Shown piece after piece: positions 22,098 to 29,633 of a DNA stretch of 34,542 nucleotides (the stretch's first letter is position 1; the number at the start of each line of letters is the position of its first letter). The notes beneath the pieces were generated by a model, which worked only from the letters and a program-made list of their open reading frames with translations, searched no databases and was not told the DNA's origin. A program made the translations under genes and the position numbers. The stretch comes from Oscillospiraceae bacterium. GTDB lineage: Bacteria > Bacillota > Clostridia > Oscillospirales > Oscillospiraceae. Location of the stretch: NCBI GenBank assembly GCA_018265835.1, contig JABLYK010000023.1, positions 1 through 34,542 on the forward strand, read 5' to 3'.

Positions 22098-22860
22098 TGC
22101 GCGCACCTCCCGGCGTCTGCGCGCCGATGCGCGCGACAAGACGCATGAGAATTTTTTCGATGATCACGCTCAGCAGGATCACCGCAAGCGTCCACGCGAA
22201 CAGATCGGTCGTCTGCAAATACAGCTTCGATTCAAAGATCATCCGCCCGATGGACGAGCGCGGCACAGTGAGCACCTCGGCGGCAATGCCGGCCTTCCAG
22301 CCGAAGCCGAGCGCGGTGCGGCACGCCGCGCGAAAGTGCGGCAGCACCGACGGGACGTAAATGCGCCGGAGCACCCGCGCGCGCGGCATTTTGTAGACCC
22401 GCGCCAGCTCCAGAAGCTGCGTGTCCGTCTCGCGGATGCCGGCGGACACGTTCGCCCACACGACGGGCAGCACCATGAGCGCGGCGATGAACACGGGCAG
22501 GATGTCCCGCTCGATCCAGATGAGCGCGAGGATGACGAACGAGGCCACGGGCGTGGACTTCACCACCGTCATCAGCGGGGACAAAAGCGTATCGAGCAGG
22601 CGGCTGGTTGTGGTGAGCACCGCCAGCAGCACGCCGAGCGTCCCCGCCGCGACGATGCCGAGCAGCACGCGGCCAATGGAGGTGAAGGTAATCTGCCAGA
22701 ATTCCGCCGTGCCGGCAAGCTCCAGCAGGCGGCGAAACACCGCGCCCGGTTCCGGCACCAGCAGCTCCTGACCGACCGCGCGCGCCAGCCACAGCCACAC
22801 GCCCAGCCAGAACGCAAGCGTGAGCAGCACGCTGCCGATTTTCCGGGCTTTCGGCGTCAT
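22090..22860 (-). CDS. NitT/TauT-type ABC transporter permease
   Basis: A 256-residue permease of the BPD_transp_1 class with about six membrane segments. The coupling loop is ELARVYKMPRARVLRRIYVPSVLPH (about 150-175), and AALGF-like GFGWKAGIAAEV follows. That arrangement is the SsuC/TauC/ThiX pattern. The start overlaps the binding-protein stop by 4 nt (ATGA). Its gene order with the binding protein and ATPase defines one importer; the substrate is not evident. Confidence 0.92.
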   Translation of the reverse strand: MTPKARKIGSVLLTLAFWLGVWLWLARAVGQELLVPEPGAVFRRLLELAGTAEFWQITFTSIGRVLLGIVAAGTLGVLLAVLTTTSRLLDTLLSPLMTVVKSTPVASFVILALIWIERDILPVFIAALMVLPVVWANVSAGIRETDTQLLELARVYKMPRARVLRRIYVPSVLPHFRAACRTALGFGWKAGIAAEVLTVPRSSIGRMIFESKLYLQTTDLFAWTLAVILLSVIIEKILMRLVARIGAQTPGGARNA

Positions 22861-23882
22861 TTCAGGATGCAGTAGAAGTCATCCGCCGGGACGGCGCCGC
22901 CGATGGAATCGGGCGCGATCTCAAACATGGCGTTCAGGAATTCCCCAAGAGCCGACTGCATCTCCGCGCCGGTAACAAAGCAGACGTTGCAGTTCGGAAT
23001 GGCCTTCTGCGCCACGGCAGCCTTGGCAAAGACACCGGTCGCCTCGATCTTCTGCGCTGCGGCGGCGGTATCGCTCGTCAGCAGCCCGATGGAAGCCTGA
23101 TATTCCTCCAGGAACTTGGCGACCTCAGCCGGGTGCTCTGCGGCGAACTCCGTGCGCACCACAACGCAGCCCTGCACCAGGCTGCCCGCCGGCATGACCT
23201 TATCCCACTCCGCGGTGAGATCCAGCGCCACGGTGAGCTTCTCGTTCGCGCTGCGGGCGACGGTCACCATCGGCTCCGGCAGCACCGCGAGCGCCACCTC
23301 GCCGGAGGACACGGCGGTGTTCAGATCGGCCGGCTGGGCATAGGTGTTGTCGATCGTGATATCCTCGCCGGCGGTCAGGCCGTTCTTCTCGCAGAGCGCC
23401 TGGAAGATGAAGGTCGGGTTCTGCGCGGGCGCGTAAACGGTCTTGCCGCGCAGGTCTTCGAAGCTCGTGATCTCCTCGGAGCCGTCGGTCACGAGATAGA
23501 GCACGCCCAGTGTGTTCAGCGCAAGCACCTGCACCTTGCCGCCGGTCTTGTTGTAGAGCGTGGCGGCCGCGTTCGTGGGCAGCGCGCCGATGTCCGCCGT
23601 GCCGTTGACGAGGGCGGCGGTGATGTTGCTCGCGTCGGTCTCGACGGAGAAGGTGTAGTTCAGCGCGGCGTTGCCGGCCTCGCTGTCGGAGATCAGCCCC
23701 GCCATGCCAAAGCCGGTGGTGCCGTTGAGCACCATCACGTTGACGGGCAGACTCGCGTCGGCCTCCGGCGCGGGCGTGGGGGTCGGCTCGGATTCCTGCT
23801 GTTGGCCGCACGCGGCCAGCGCAAAGATCATGACCAGCGCCAGCACCAGTGCGGTGAGATTGCGGATGCGGTTTCGTTTCAT
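22857..23882 (-). CDS. NMT1/TauA-like ABC substrate-binding lipoprotein
   Basis: A 341-residue periplasmic-binding-type lipoprotein. The signal peptide MKRNRIRNLTALVLALVMIF leads to the lipobox ALAAC, followed by a Gln/Glu/Pro/Thr linker. The binding domain has MVLNGTTGFGMAGLI, NGTADIGALPTNAAATLYNK and GKTVYAPAQNPTFIF, fitting the NMT1/SsuA fold used for sulfonates, nitrate, thiamine precursors and others. The substrate cannot be read from the sequence. ATG 23882 follows AAAGGAAG by 7 nt. The TM1266 gene is only 28 nt upstream with no terminator between, linking this importer to hydrogenase biology. Confidence 0.92.
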   Translation of the reverse strand: MKRNRIRNLTALVLALVMIFALAACGQQQESEPTPTPAPEADASLPVNVMVLNGTTGFGMAGLISDSEAGNAALNYTFSVETDASNITAALVNGTADIGALPTNAAATLYNKTGGKVQVLALNTLGVLYLVTDGSEEITSFEDLRGKTVYAPAQNPTFIFQALCEKNGLTAGEDITIDNTYAQPADLNTAVSSGEVALAVLPEPMVTVARSANEKLTVALDLTAEWDKVMPAGSLVQGCVVVRTEFAAEHPAEVAKFLEEYQASIGLLTSDTAAAAQKIEATGVFAKAAVAQKAIPNCNVCFVTGAEMQSALGEFLNAMFEIAPDSIGGAVPADDFYCILK

Positions 23883-23910
23883 ATCGGTTCTTCCTTTCTG
23901 CATGGTCGGG

Positions 23911-24174
23911 TCAGGCTTTCCCCTGCCCCGCAAAGTTGGAATAGGCGGCCTTCGCGCTCACACCGGGCAACCGGCCGAGCTTGCCGGTCAGACCGTTGAT
24001 GACGTCCAGCGGCGCGTCCACAGCCAGGCAGATGATGCTCACGCCCTTCTGCCGGTAGGGGATGCCCATACGCCCGATGATGTGCTCGCTGTACGAATGC
24101 AGGATGTTGTTCAGCGGCTCCGCCGCTGCGGGATTCTCCACCACGATGGAGATCGCTGCGATGCGTGTGTCCAT
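23911..24174 (-). CDS. TM1266-family iron-only hydrogenase-associated regulator
   Basis: An 87-residue ACT-like protein. MDTRIAAISIVVENP opens the first strand, LHSYSEHIIGRMGIPYR is the family's most conserved stretch, and LAVDAPLDVINGLTGKLGRLPGVS closes the domain. It matches the family described as iron-only hydrogenase system putative regulator (TM1266), normally found next to HydEFG or HydA genes. It has no DNA-binding HTH, so how it would act is unknown. ATG 24174 is preceded by GGAGGG. It is the first gene after a structured leader and is divergent from hydCBA. Confidence 0.9.
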   Translation of the reverse strand: MDTRIAAISIVVENPAAAEPLNNILHSYSEHIIGRMGIPYRQKGVSIICLAVDAPLDVINGLTGKLGRLPGVSAKAAYSNFAGQGKA

Positions 24175-24215
24175 AGTCAGTCCCTCCGTTTCACAGCGCA
24201 AGCGTCATGCGCAAC

Positions 24216-24352
24216 AAAAAAAGCCATGCCAGAAGGCATGGCGCTGCGCCAAAACGCGCAGATTCCGCAGATTTGCAGCCTTCCACCTCAAGCGAACGAT
24301 TCGGTGTCAGAGTTTGGGTCGCCTCGCCGGGAGAAGCACTCGCGGCTTGGGT
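24216..24352 (-). promoter_or_regulatory. Structured leader RNA with terminator (unassigned riboswitch candidate)
   Basis: A minus-strand leader of about 180 nt lies between the promoter and the TM1266 gene. Its 3' part is an intrinsic terminator: stem GCCATGCC/GGCATGGC (24223-24230 with 24235-24242), loop TTCT, then seven T (24216-24222). The 5' part can close with CACCCAAG against CTTGAGGTG (one bulged A), enclosing GAGT/ACTC and CGAA-TCG-TTCG pairings. I do not recognise it as a known riboswitch class; TPP, cobalamin, FMN, THF, Moco and ZTP consensus blocks are not present as I know them. Confidence 0.6.
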
Positions 24353-24358
24353 GAGCTT

Positions 24359-24388
24359 ATTATGGCACGAAAAAATGAGATTTGTCAA
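24359..24388 (-). promoter_or_regulatory. Promoter of the TM1266/ABC operon
   Basis: -35 TTGACA (24383-24388), 18-bp spacer, -10 CATAAT (24359-24364) on the minus strand. The transcript should start near 24352. Confidence 0.75.
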
Positions 24389-24479
24389 CATATTTTCAGC
24401 GATTTGCACTGTTAACGTTTTCACCGGCTTGTGAAAGGCGCGAACAAGCTCGTCGTTATTAAAATAACCGCAGAAATTA

Positions 24480-24508
24480 TTGAAAAGATACAATATTTCA
24501 GGTATATT
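24480..24508 (+). promoter_or_regulatory. Promoter of hydCBA
   Basis: TTGAAA (24480-24485), 17-bp spacer, TATATT (24503-24508), about 80 nt before hydC. A palindrome GTTATT-AA-AATAAC (24455-24468) lies 11 bp upstream of the -35 and TTTCAC-N6-GTGAAA (24419-24436) further up; both are possible regulator sites. Confidence 0.72.
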
Positions 24509-24586
24509 GGGACTAAGCATTCTTGTAGATTGCCGAACCGGGAGAACGGCAGTCTATGAAATCTGAAGGAAAAAGGAAGCGAAAAC

Positions 24587-25063
24587 ATGGAACAGATTGA
24601 TCTCAAAGTAATCGACAAAATCTTAGAGAAGTACGAGTATGACAGTTCCAAGGTCATTGCAATCATGCAGGACGTTCAGGAAGAATACCGCTATCTGCCC
24701 AAAGAAGCGCTGACGTACATTGCCAACAAAGTCGGCATGAGCGAATCCAAGCTCTATGGCGTTGCCACGTTCTATGGCAACTTCTCCTTGGATGCAAAGG
24801 GCAAGTATGTTCTGAAGGTTTGCCGCGGCACCGCATGTCACGTGCGCAAATCCGGCAATGTTCTGCAGGCTCTGTACGAGGCCACCGGCCTGAGCGAAAA
24901 GAAATCCACCTCGGACGACGGTTTGTTTTCCATCGAAATCGTGTCGTGCCTCGGCGCATGCGGCCTTTCCCCGGTCGTCATGGTGAACGAGACCGTCCAC
25001 GCGTCCATGACCCCCGACAAAGCGAGAGACCTGATCGACGACCTCAGAGCGAAGGAGGGCTAA
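24587..25063 (+). CDS. hydC: [FeFe] hydrogenase subunit HydC (NuoE-like)
   Basis: A 158-residue thioredoxin-like [2Fe-2S] protein. The N-terminal helical part (VIAIMQDVQEEYRYLPKEAL, GVATFYGNFSL) is followed by cluster ligands in CRGTACHVR (about 79 and 84) and SCLGACGLSP (about 120 and 124). It is the small electron-transfer subunit of the trimeric, NADH/ferredoxin-dependent (bifurcating-type) hydrogenase and is related to complex I NuoE. It leads the hydC-hydB-hydA operon, with 3 nt to hydB. Confidence 0.95.
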   Translation: MEQIDLKVIDKILEKYEYDSSKVIAIMQDVQEEYRYLPKEALTYIANKVGMSESKLYGVATFYGNFSLDAKGKYVLKVCRGTACHVRKSGNVLQALYEATGLSEKKSTSDDGLFSIEIVSCLGACGLSPVVMVNETVHASMTPDKARDLIDDLRAKEG

Positions 25064-25066
25064 TGC

Positions 25067-26953
25067 ATGAGAACCAAAATCAACTCCCTTGACGAATTCA
25101 AAGCGCTGCAGGCCAAGTACATGGCCGCCCGCGAAGCGGAAAAGCGCAAAATTCTCGTCTGCTGCGGCACGGGCTGCGTGGCCGGCGGCAACCTGAATGT
25201 CTACAACGAGCTGAAAAAGCGCATGGACGAGCTGGGCATCCCCTGCGAGGTGCAGCTTGCCGACGATCCGTCCGGCGACGCGATCGGCCTGAAGAAGTCC
25301 GGCTGCCACGGCTTCTGCGAAATGGGTCCGCTGGTCCGCATCGAGCCGGAAGGCTGGCTGTACACGAAATGTAAGGTCAGCGACGTGGAGGAGATCATCA
25401 ACACCACGATCATCAAAGGCCAGTTCATTGAGCGCCTGGGCTATAACAAGGGCGGCACGCTCTGCAAGCGCCAGGAGGACATCCCGTTCTACAAAAAGCA
25501 GACCCGCCGCGTGCTGGAGCACTGCGGCCACATCGACGCCGAGTCCATTGAGGAATACCTCTCCATCGGCGGCTACTCCGCACTGGCCAAGGCGCTGTTC
25601 GAAATGAGCGGCGACGAAGTCATTCAGGAAGTCACCGACTCCGGCCTGCGTGGCCGCGGCGGCGCGGGCTTCCCCGCCGGCAAGAAGTGGAGCCAGGTCG
25701 CGGCACACACCGAGGAACCCATCAAGTACATCGTCTGCAACGGCGACGAGGGCGACCCCGGCGCGTTCATGGACCGCTCCTGCATGGAAGGTGACCCGCA
25801 CAAGGTGCTGGAGGGCATGATTATCGCGGGCGTCGCCACCGGCTCGACCGAGGGCTACATTTACGTCCGTGCCGAGTACCCGATGGCCGTCAGCCGCCTG
25901 ACCAACGCCATTCAGCAGGCCGAGGAGCTCGGTATGCTGGGCGACGATATCCTTGGCAGCGGCAAGAGCTTCCACATGCACATCAACTGCGGCGCCGGCG
26001 CGTTCGTCTGCGGCGAAGGCTCGGCCATGACCGCCTCCATCGAAGGCAACCGCGGTATGCCCAGAACGAAGCCGCCCCGCTCCGTCGATAAGGGCCTGTT
26101 CGGCAAGCCGACCTGCCTGAACAACGTCGAGACGTTTGCCAACGTCCCCGACATCATCAAGAAGGGCGCGGACTGGTTCAAGTCCGTCGGCACCGCCGGC
26201 AGCCCCGGCACGAAGGCCTTCGCCCTGACCGGCAACGTTGTGAACACCGGCCTGATCGAAGTGCCGATGGGCACCACGATGCGCGAAGTCGTCTACGACA
26301 TCGGCGGCGGCATCAAAAACGGCAAAGCGTTCAAGGCCGTGCAGATCGGCGGCCCCTCCGGCGGCTGCCTGACCGAGGCGCACATGGATCTGCCGATGGA
26401 CTTCGACTCCCTGAAGAAGGCGGGCGCGATCATTGGCTCCGGCGGTCTCGTTGTCATGGACGAGGACACCTGCATGGTCTCCATTGCGCAGTTCTTCATG
26501 AACTTCATCTGCAACGAGTCCTGCGGCAAATGCACGCCGTGCCGCGAAGGCACCACCCGTATGCTCGACATTCTCACCCGCATCACCAAGGGTCAGGGCA
26601 AGGATGGCGACATTGAAGAGCTCAAGAGTCTGGCGAAGATGATCCAGACCTCCTCCCTCTGCGGCCTCGGCAAGACGGCGCCGAACCCGGTGCTGTCCAC
26701 CCTCGCCAACTTTGAGGATGAATACATCGAGCACATCCGTGACAAGCGCTGCCGCACCGGAAGTTGCCGCAATCTCACGAACTACGTGATCGACCAGAGC
26801 AAGTGCATCGGCTGCACGAAGTGCGCGCGCAACTGCCCGGCCGGCGCAATCACCGGCGAGCTGCGCAAACCCCACAGCATTGATTCTACGAAGTGCATCA
26901 AGTGCGGCGCCTGCAAGAGCGGCTGCCCGGTTGGTGCGATTAAGGAGGCGTAA
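25067..26953 (+). CDS. hydB: [FeFe] hydrogenase subunit HydB (NuoF-like, NADH/FMN)
   Basis: A 628-residue flavoprotein subunit. An N-terminal [2Fe-2S] thioredoxin-like domain has VCCGTGCVAGG (near 32) and CHGFCEMGP. The NuoF core has GRGGAGFPAGKKW (near 193) and CNGDEGDPGAFMDR for FMN and NADH. An SLBB region follows, then the N3-type [4Fe-4S] motif CGKCTPCREGTTRM (near 485). The C-terminal 55 residues are a two-cluster ferredoxin (CIGCTKCARNCPAGAI, CIKCGACKSGCPVGAI). It oxidises NADH and passes electrons on. AAGGAGG stands 8 nt before ATG, overlapping the hydC end. The length is that of bifurcating HydB proteins. Confidence 0.96.
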   Translation: MRTKINSLDEFKALQAKYMAAREAEKRKILVCCGTGCVAGGNLNVYNELKKRMDELGIPCEVQLADDPSGDAIGLKKSGCHGFCEMGPLVRIEPEGWLYTKCKVSDVEEIINTTIIKGQFIERLGYNKGGTLCKRQEDIPFYKKQTRRVLEHCGHIDAESIEEYLSIGGYSALAKALFEMSGDEVIQEVTDSGLRGRGGAGFPAGKKWSQVAAHTEEPIKYIVCNGDEGDPGAFMDRSCMEGDPHKVLEGMIIAGVATGSTEGYIYVRAEYPMAVSRLTNAIQQAEELGMLGDDILGSGKSFHMHINCGAGAFVCGEGSAMTASIEGNRGMPRTKPPRSVDKGLFGKPTCLNNVETFANVPDIIKKGADWFKSVGTAGSPGTKAFALTGNVVNTGLIEVPMGTTMREVVYDIGGGIKNGKAFKAVQIGGPSGGCLTEAHMDLPMDFDSLKKAGAIIGSGGLVVMDEDTCMVSIAQFFMNFICNESCGKCTPCREGTTRMLDILTRITKGQGKDGDIEELKSLAKMIQTSSLCGLGKTAPNPVLSTLANFEDEYIEHIRDKRCRTGSCRNLTNYVIDQSKCIGCTKCARNCPAGAITGELRKPHSIDSTKCIKCGACKSGCPVGAIKEA

Positions 26954-26956
26954 GCA

Positions 26957-28651
26957 ATGGCTGAAAAAATGATGATTATCGACGGCGTCCAGTGCCCGTT
27001 CACCAATGAGCGCAACGTGCTGGAGGTTGCACGCAACAACGGAATCGACATTCCCTCTCTCTGCTACTGCGAAAACCTTTCCATCTACGGCGGCTGCCGT
27101 CTCTGTCTCGTGGAAAACGAGCGCGGCGGTATGGACGCGGCCTGCTCCATGCAGCCGAAAAACGGTCTCGTCGTCTACACCCACACGGAAAAGGTTCTGG
27201 AAAGCCGCCGCACCACGCTGCAGCTTCTCATGAGCAGCCACCGTGCCGATTGCCTTACCTGCGACAAGAGCGGCAAGTGCAAGCTCCAGGCCTATGCCAA
27301 GCGCTATGGCGTGGACGACACCCGCTTTGGTGAAAACACCTACTGCCGCGAGCCGAAGGACGAAAGCTCCAAGAGCATCGTGCGCGATCCCAGCAAGTGC
27401 ATTCTGTGCGGCCTGTGCGTGAGAATGTGCGCCGAGGTGCAGAATATCGGCGCGATCGACTTCACGCAGCGCGGCAAGAAGGCCTACGTCGCCCCCGGCT
27501 TCGGCAAGACCCTTGCGGAAACCTCCTGCGTCGGCTGCGGCCAGTGCGCGGCGGTATGTCCGACCGGCGCGATCACGATCAAGAACGAAGTGCCGACCAT
27601 GTGGAAAATGCTGCACAACAAGAACAAAAAGGTCGTCGTGCAGTATGCGCCGTCCGTCCGTGTCGGCATGGCCGAGGAGTTCGGTATGCCCGCAAACGAG
27701 CCGGTCACCGGCAAGCTCGTCACCGCCCTGCGCCGCCTTGGCGCCGACGTGGTGTACGACACGAACCTCACCGCCGACCTCACCATCATGGAGGAGTCCG
27801 CGGAGTTCCTCGAAAAGGTCAAGACCGGCGCGAAGCTGCCGATGTTCACCTCCTGCTGCCCCGGCTGGATCCAGCACGTGGAGCACCGCCACCCGCACCT
27901 CATGCCCCAGGTGAGCACCTGCGGCAGCCCGATGGCGATGTTCGGCTCGCTCATCCGCAAGCAGTTCGCGGGCGAGAACGTCTACTCCGTGGCCATCATG
28001 CCCTGCACCGGCAAGAAATTCGAGGCCGCGCGTCCCGAACTTGAGAAGGACGGCGAGCGGCTCATCGACCTCGTCATCACGACGAGCGAGCTGTGCGACA
28101 TGATCGAGGAAGCCGGCATCGACTTCGCCCACCTCCCGGACGAGGAGCCCGACGCTCCGCTCGGCGACTACACCGGCGCTGGTGTCATCTTCGGCGTGAC
28201 CGGCGGCGTGACCGAGGCCGTCATCCGCCGCGTGCTCGACGACGCCAGCCCCAACACCCTGCAGACCATTGCCGAGTGCGGCGTGCGCGGGCTCGAGGGC
28301 ATCAAGGCGTTCACCGTCACGGCCGGTGACCTGACCATCCGCATCGCGGTGGCGAATGGCCTGGCCAATGCTGATAAGCTCATCGCCAAGGTCGAGTCCG
28401 GCGAGGAGCAGTTCGACTTCATCGAGGTCATGGCCTGCCCGAACGGCTGCATCGGCGGCGGCGGCCAGCCCCCCGCCTGCAACAAGCGCAAGGCCGAGCG
28501 CGCCGAGGCCATCTTCAAGGCCGACGAAGCCTGCGCCCTGCGCATCCCGCAGCAGAACCCCGACCTGGGCTATGTCTACGACAATCTGCTCCAGGGCCGC
28601 GCCCACGAGCTGCTGCACATCCACTACCCGGCCCACGGCCAGCACAGCTGA
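26957..28651 (+). CDS. hydA: [FeFe] hydrogenase catalytic subunit HydA
   Basis: A 564-residue catalytic subunit. From the N-terminus it has a [2Fe-2S] domain (LCYCENLSIYGGCRLC, about 35-50), the His-ligated [4Fe-4S] region (HRADCLTCDKSGKC) and two [4Fe-4S] sites (CILCGLCVRMC, CVGCGQCAAVC). The H-cluster domain has L1 TSCCPGW with the proton-transfer cysteine, L2 MPCTGKKFE and L3 MACPNGCIGGGGQP. All four H-cluster cysteines are present. Small deviations from the usual motifs are CTG for CTA/CTS, PNG for PGG, and TGGVTEA for TGGVMEA. It reduces protons to H2 with electrons from HydB/HydC and ferredoxin. Maturases HydEFG are not in the window. A strong terminator follows. Confidence 0.97.
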   Translation: MAEKMMIIDGVQCPFTNERNVLEVARNNGIDIPSLCYCENLSIYGGCRLCLVENERGGMDAACSMQPKNGLVVYTHTEKVLESRRTTLQLLMSSHRADCLTCDKSGKCKLQAYAKRYGVDDTRFGENTYCREPKDESSKSIVRDPSKCILCGLCVRMCAEVQNIGAIDFTQRGKKAYVAPGFGKTLAETSCVGCGQCAAVCPTGAITIKNEVPTMWKMLHNKNKKVVVQYAPSVRVGMAEEFGMPANEPVTGKLVTALRRLGADVVYDTNLTADLTIMEESAEFLEKVKTGAKLPMFTSCCPGWIQHVEHRHPHLMPQVSTCGSPMAMFGSLIRKQFAGENVYSVAIMPCTGKKFEAARPELEKDGERLIDLVITTSELCDMIEEAGIDFAHLPDEEPDAPLGDYTGAGVIFGVTGGVTEAVIRRVLDDASPNTLQTIAECGVRGLEGIKAFTVTAGDLTIRIAVANGLANADKLIAKVESGEEQFDFIEVMACPNGCIGGGGQPPACNKRKAERAEAIFKADEACALRIPQQNPDLGYVYDNLLQGRAHELLHIHYPAHGQHS

Positions 28652-28748
28652 TCCGCCGGAGTACCCGGTCTGGCATGGCCCCCGGCCCGCGCAAGCTCCG
28701 GCTGCGTCCAGCCCCGGCCCGCCCCGCCGGAAACCTCATCTGACCCGG

Positions 28749-28784
28749 AACGTGCATGGAAGCCACCCTTCCATGCACGTTTTT
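28749..28784 (+). terminator. Terminator of hydCBA
   Basis: Perfect 14-bp stem (28749-28762 with 28768-28781), 5-nt loop, T-run to 28784. Confidence 0.92.
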
Positions 28785-28843
28785 CGTTGGGTGGATCTTG
28801 TGCCAGCCCCTCTTTTCCTTGCGAAGTGGTTGCATCGCGCGAT

Positions 28844-28891
28844 GCCTTCTCCTCGAGGAGCGGTAGCGAGCCTTACGCTCCGGATGCCGTG
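28844..28891. repeat. Palindromic-repeat-family copy, direct repeat 1
   Basis: Begins GCCTTCTCCTCGAGGAG, continues with a GCGAGC...GCTC hairpin and ends CGGATGCCGTG. It has the same plan as the GGATGAGG-type elements, with GGATGCC in place of GGATGAGG. Confidence 0.6.
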
Positions 28892-28955
28892 TTGCCTGAC
28901 GTCACGCACCACGGCAATTTCGTTTCTGCGTCGCTCGACCAGTGCCGCCCCATAA

Positions 28956-29005
28956 GCCTTTTTCTCCGAGGAGAAGATGCCGAACTTTGCTCGCCGGATG
29001 CCGTG
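28956..29005. repeat. Palindromic-repeat-family copy, direct repeat 2
   Basis: Begins GCCTTTTTCTCCGAGGAG and ends GCCGGATGCCGTG, in direct orientation 112 bp from the previous copy. The two agree at both ends and differ in the middle. Confidence 0.6.
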
Positions 29006-29089
29006 GAAGCGTCCCGTCTCCCTCCAGTGCCTCCCAGCCCTTGCCTCACTTCCAGTCTAGTATGCTTTTGCATAACTTGTCAAGCGCTT

Positions 29090-29359
29090 TTTCTCTCAGA
29101 AAGAAAGCCGGCCAGCGCGCCCTGCGCTGCACCCGCGTCCCGCACCGCACGACCGCCACGGCGCATCCGTCCACAGGTCCGCACCAGACCGCGCCCGGCG
29201 ACTGCTTAGCACCGGCGCTGCCCCGGCGCGCCCGACTCTCGGCCCGCAGCAGACCGCACCAGCCCTATCCACCGCGAAACAAGTTTTCCACAGAGTTTTC
29301 CACATTTTTGCCGGTTTTCCACAGCGGCTTTCTTTCCCCTTGGCTTTCTTTGAGAGAAA
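29090..29359. repeat. Segment bounded by inverted repeats
   Basis: The left end (29090-29109) and right end (29342-29359) are inverted copies of a TTTCTCTCA-AAGAAAGCC sequence, differing by a 2-nt insertion. They bound 232 bp of GC-rich DNA with DnaA-box-like motifs near the right end. There is no ORF I can support. A MITE-like element is one reading. Confidence 0.45.
29284..29323 (-). other. Cluster of DnaA-box-like 9-mers
   Basis: TTTTCCACA occurs three times in 40 bp (29284-29292, 29296-29304, 29315-29323), all in one orientation, one base away from the consensus TTATCCACA. Looser relatives (CTATCCACC, CGTCCACAG) lie within 150 bp to the left. A role in replication or DnaA binding is inferred, not shown. 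Confidence 0.45.
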
Positions 29360-29404
29360 CAGCGTAAGATCTTCTGCGCAGTTGGTTCTTACTGCGCAGT
29401 AGAG

Positions 29405-29444
29405 TATGGTACTGTACGGTACGGTACGGTTGGGTACGGTACCC
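29405..29444. repeat. Pentanucleotide tandem array
   Basis: Eight consecutive 5-bp units of the form TACGG: TATGG, TACTG, three perfect TACGG, TTGGG, TACGG, TACCC. Just to the left, CTGCGCAGT occurs twice (29374-29382 and 29392-29400). The rest of 28785-29713 shows no ORF, tRNA or recognisable RNA. Confidence 0.8.
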
Positions 29445-29597
29445 CGTTACTTTGATGCTACATCACGCGTGACAAAACTGCCGACCGGCCGCCGACCGTT
29501 CGCTCCTGCGCCACCGGCGGCAGACACCGCAAACCGCTGCGGCTTCTGAAAATTTCAGCATGCAATTAATGTTATGTCAACCGATTTTCGTGCCACG

Positions 29598-29633
29598 TGT
29601 CGAATCCTGTCAAATGCACGGCTGGATTCGACA
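29598..29633. repeat. 10-bp inverted repeat
   Basis: TGTCGAATCC (29598-29607) and GGATTCGACA (29624-29633) are perfect inverted copies 16 bp apart. It could be a hairpin or a protein-binding site. No gene is next to it on either strand for about 100 bp. Confidence 0.6.

Noticed and set aside
24243..24352. Known riboswitch (TPP, cobalamin, FMN, THF, Moco, ZTP, fluoride) in the TM1266 leader
   Set aside because: None of the conserved blocks I know for these classes is present; it was left as unassigned.
24411..24436. Rex operator upstream of hydCBA
   Set aside because: GTTAAC and TTTCAC...GTGAAA are present, but the half-sites are in the wrong order for the TTGTGAA-N4-TTCACAA type consensus.
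24623..28645. Open frame of 1340 codons antisense to hydCBA
   Set aside because: It is an artefact of high GC at third positions of the hydrogenase genes. The product is low-complexity, matches no family, and the sense strand has three clearly real genes.
29564..29592. dif-like site (TTATGTCAACC resembles a XerD half-site), considered because flanking genes converge here
   Set aside because: The XerC half does not match the Firmicutes dif consensus, so one half-site alone is not enough.
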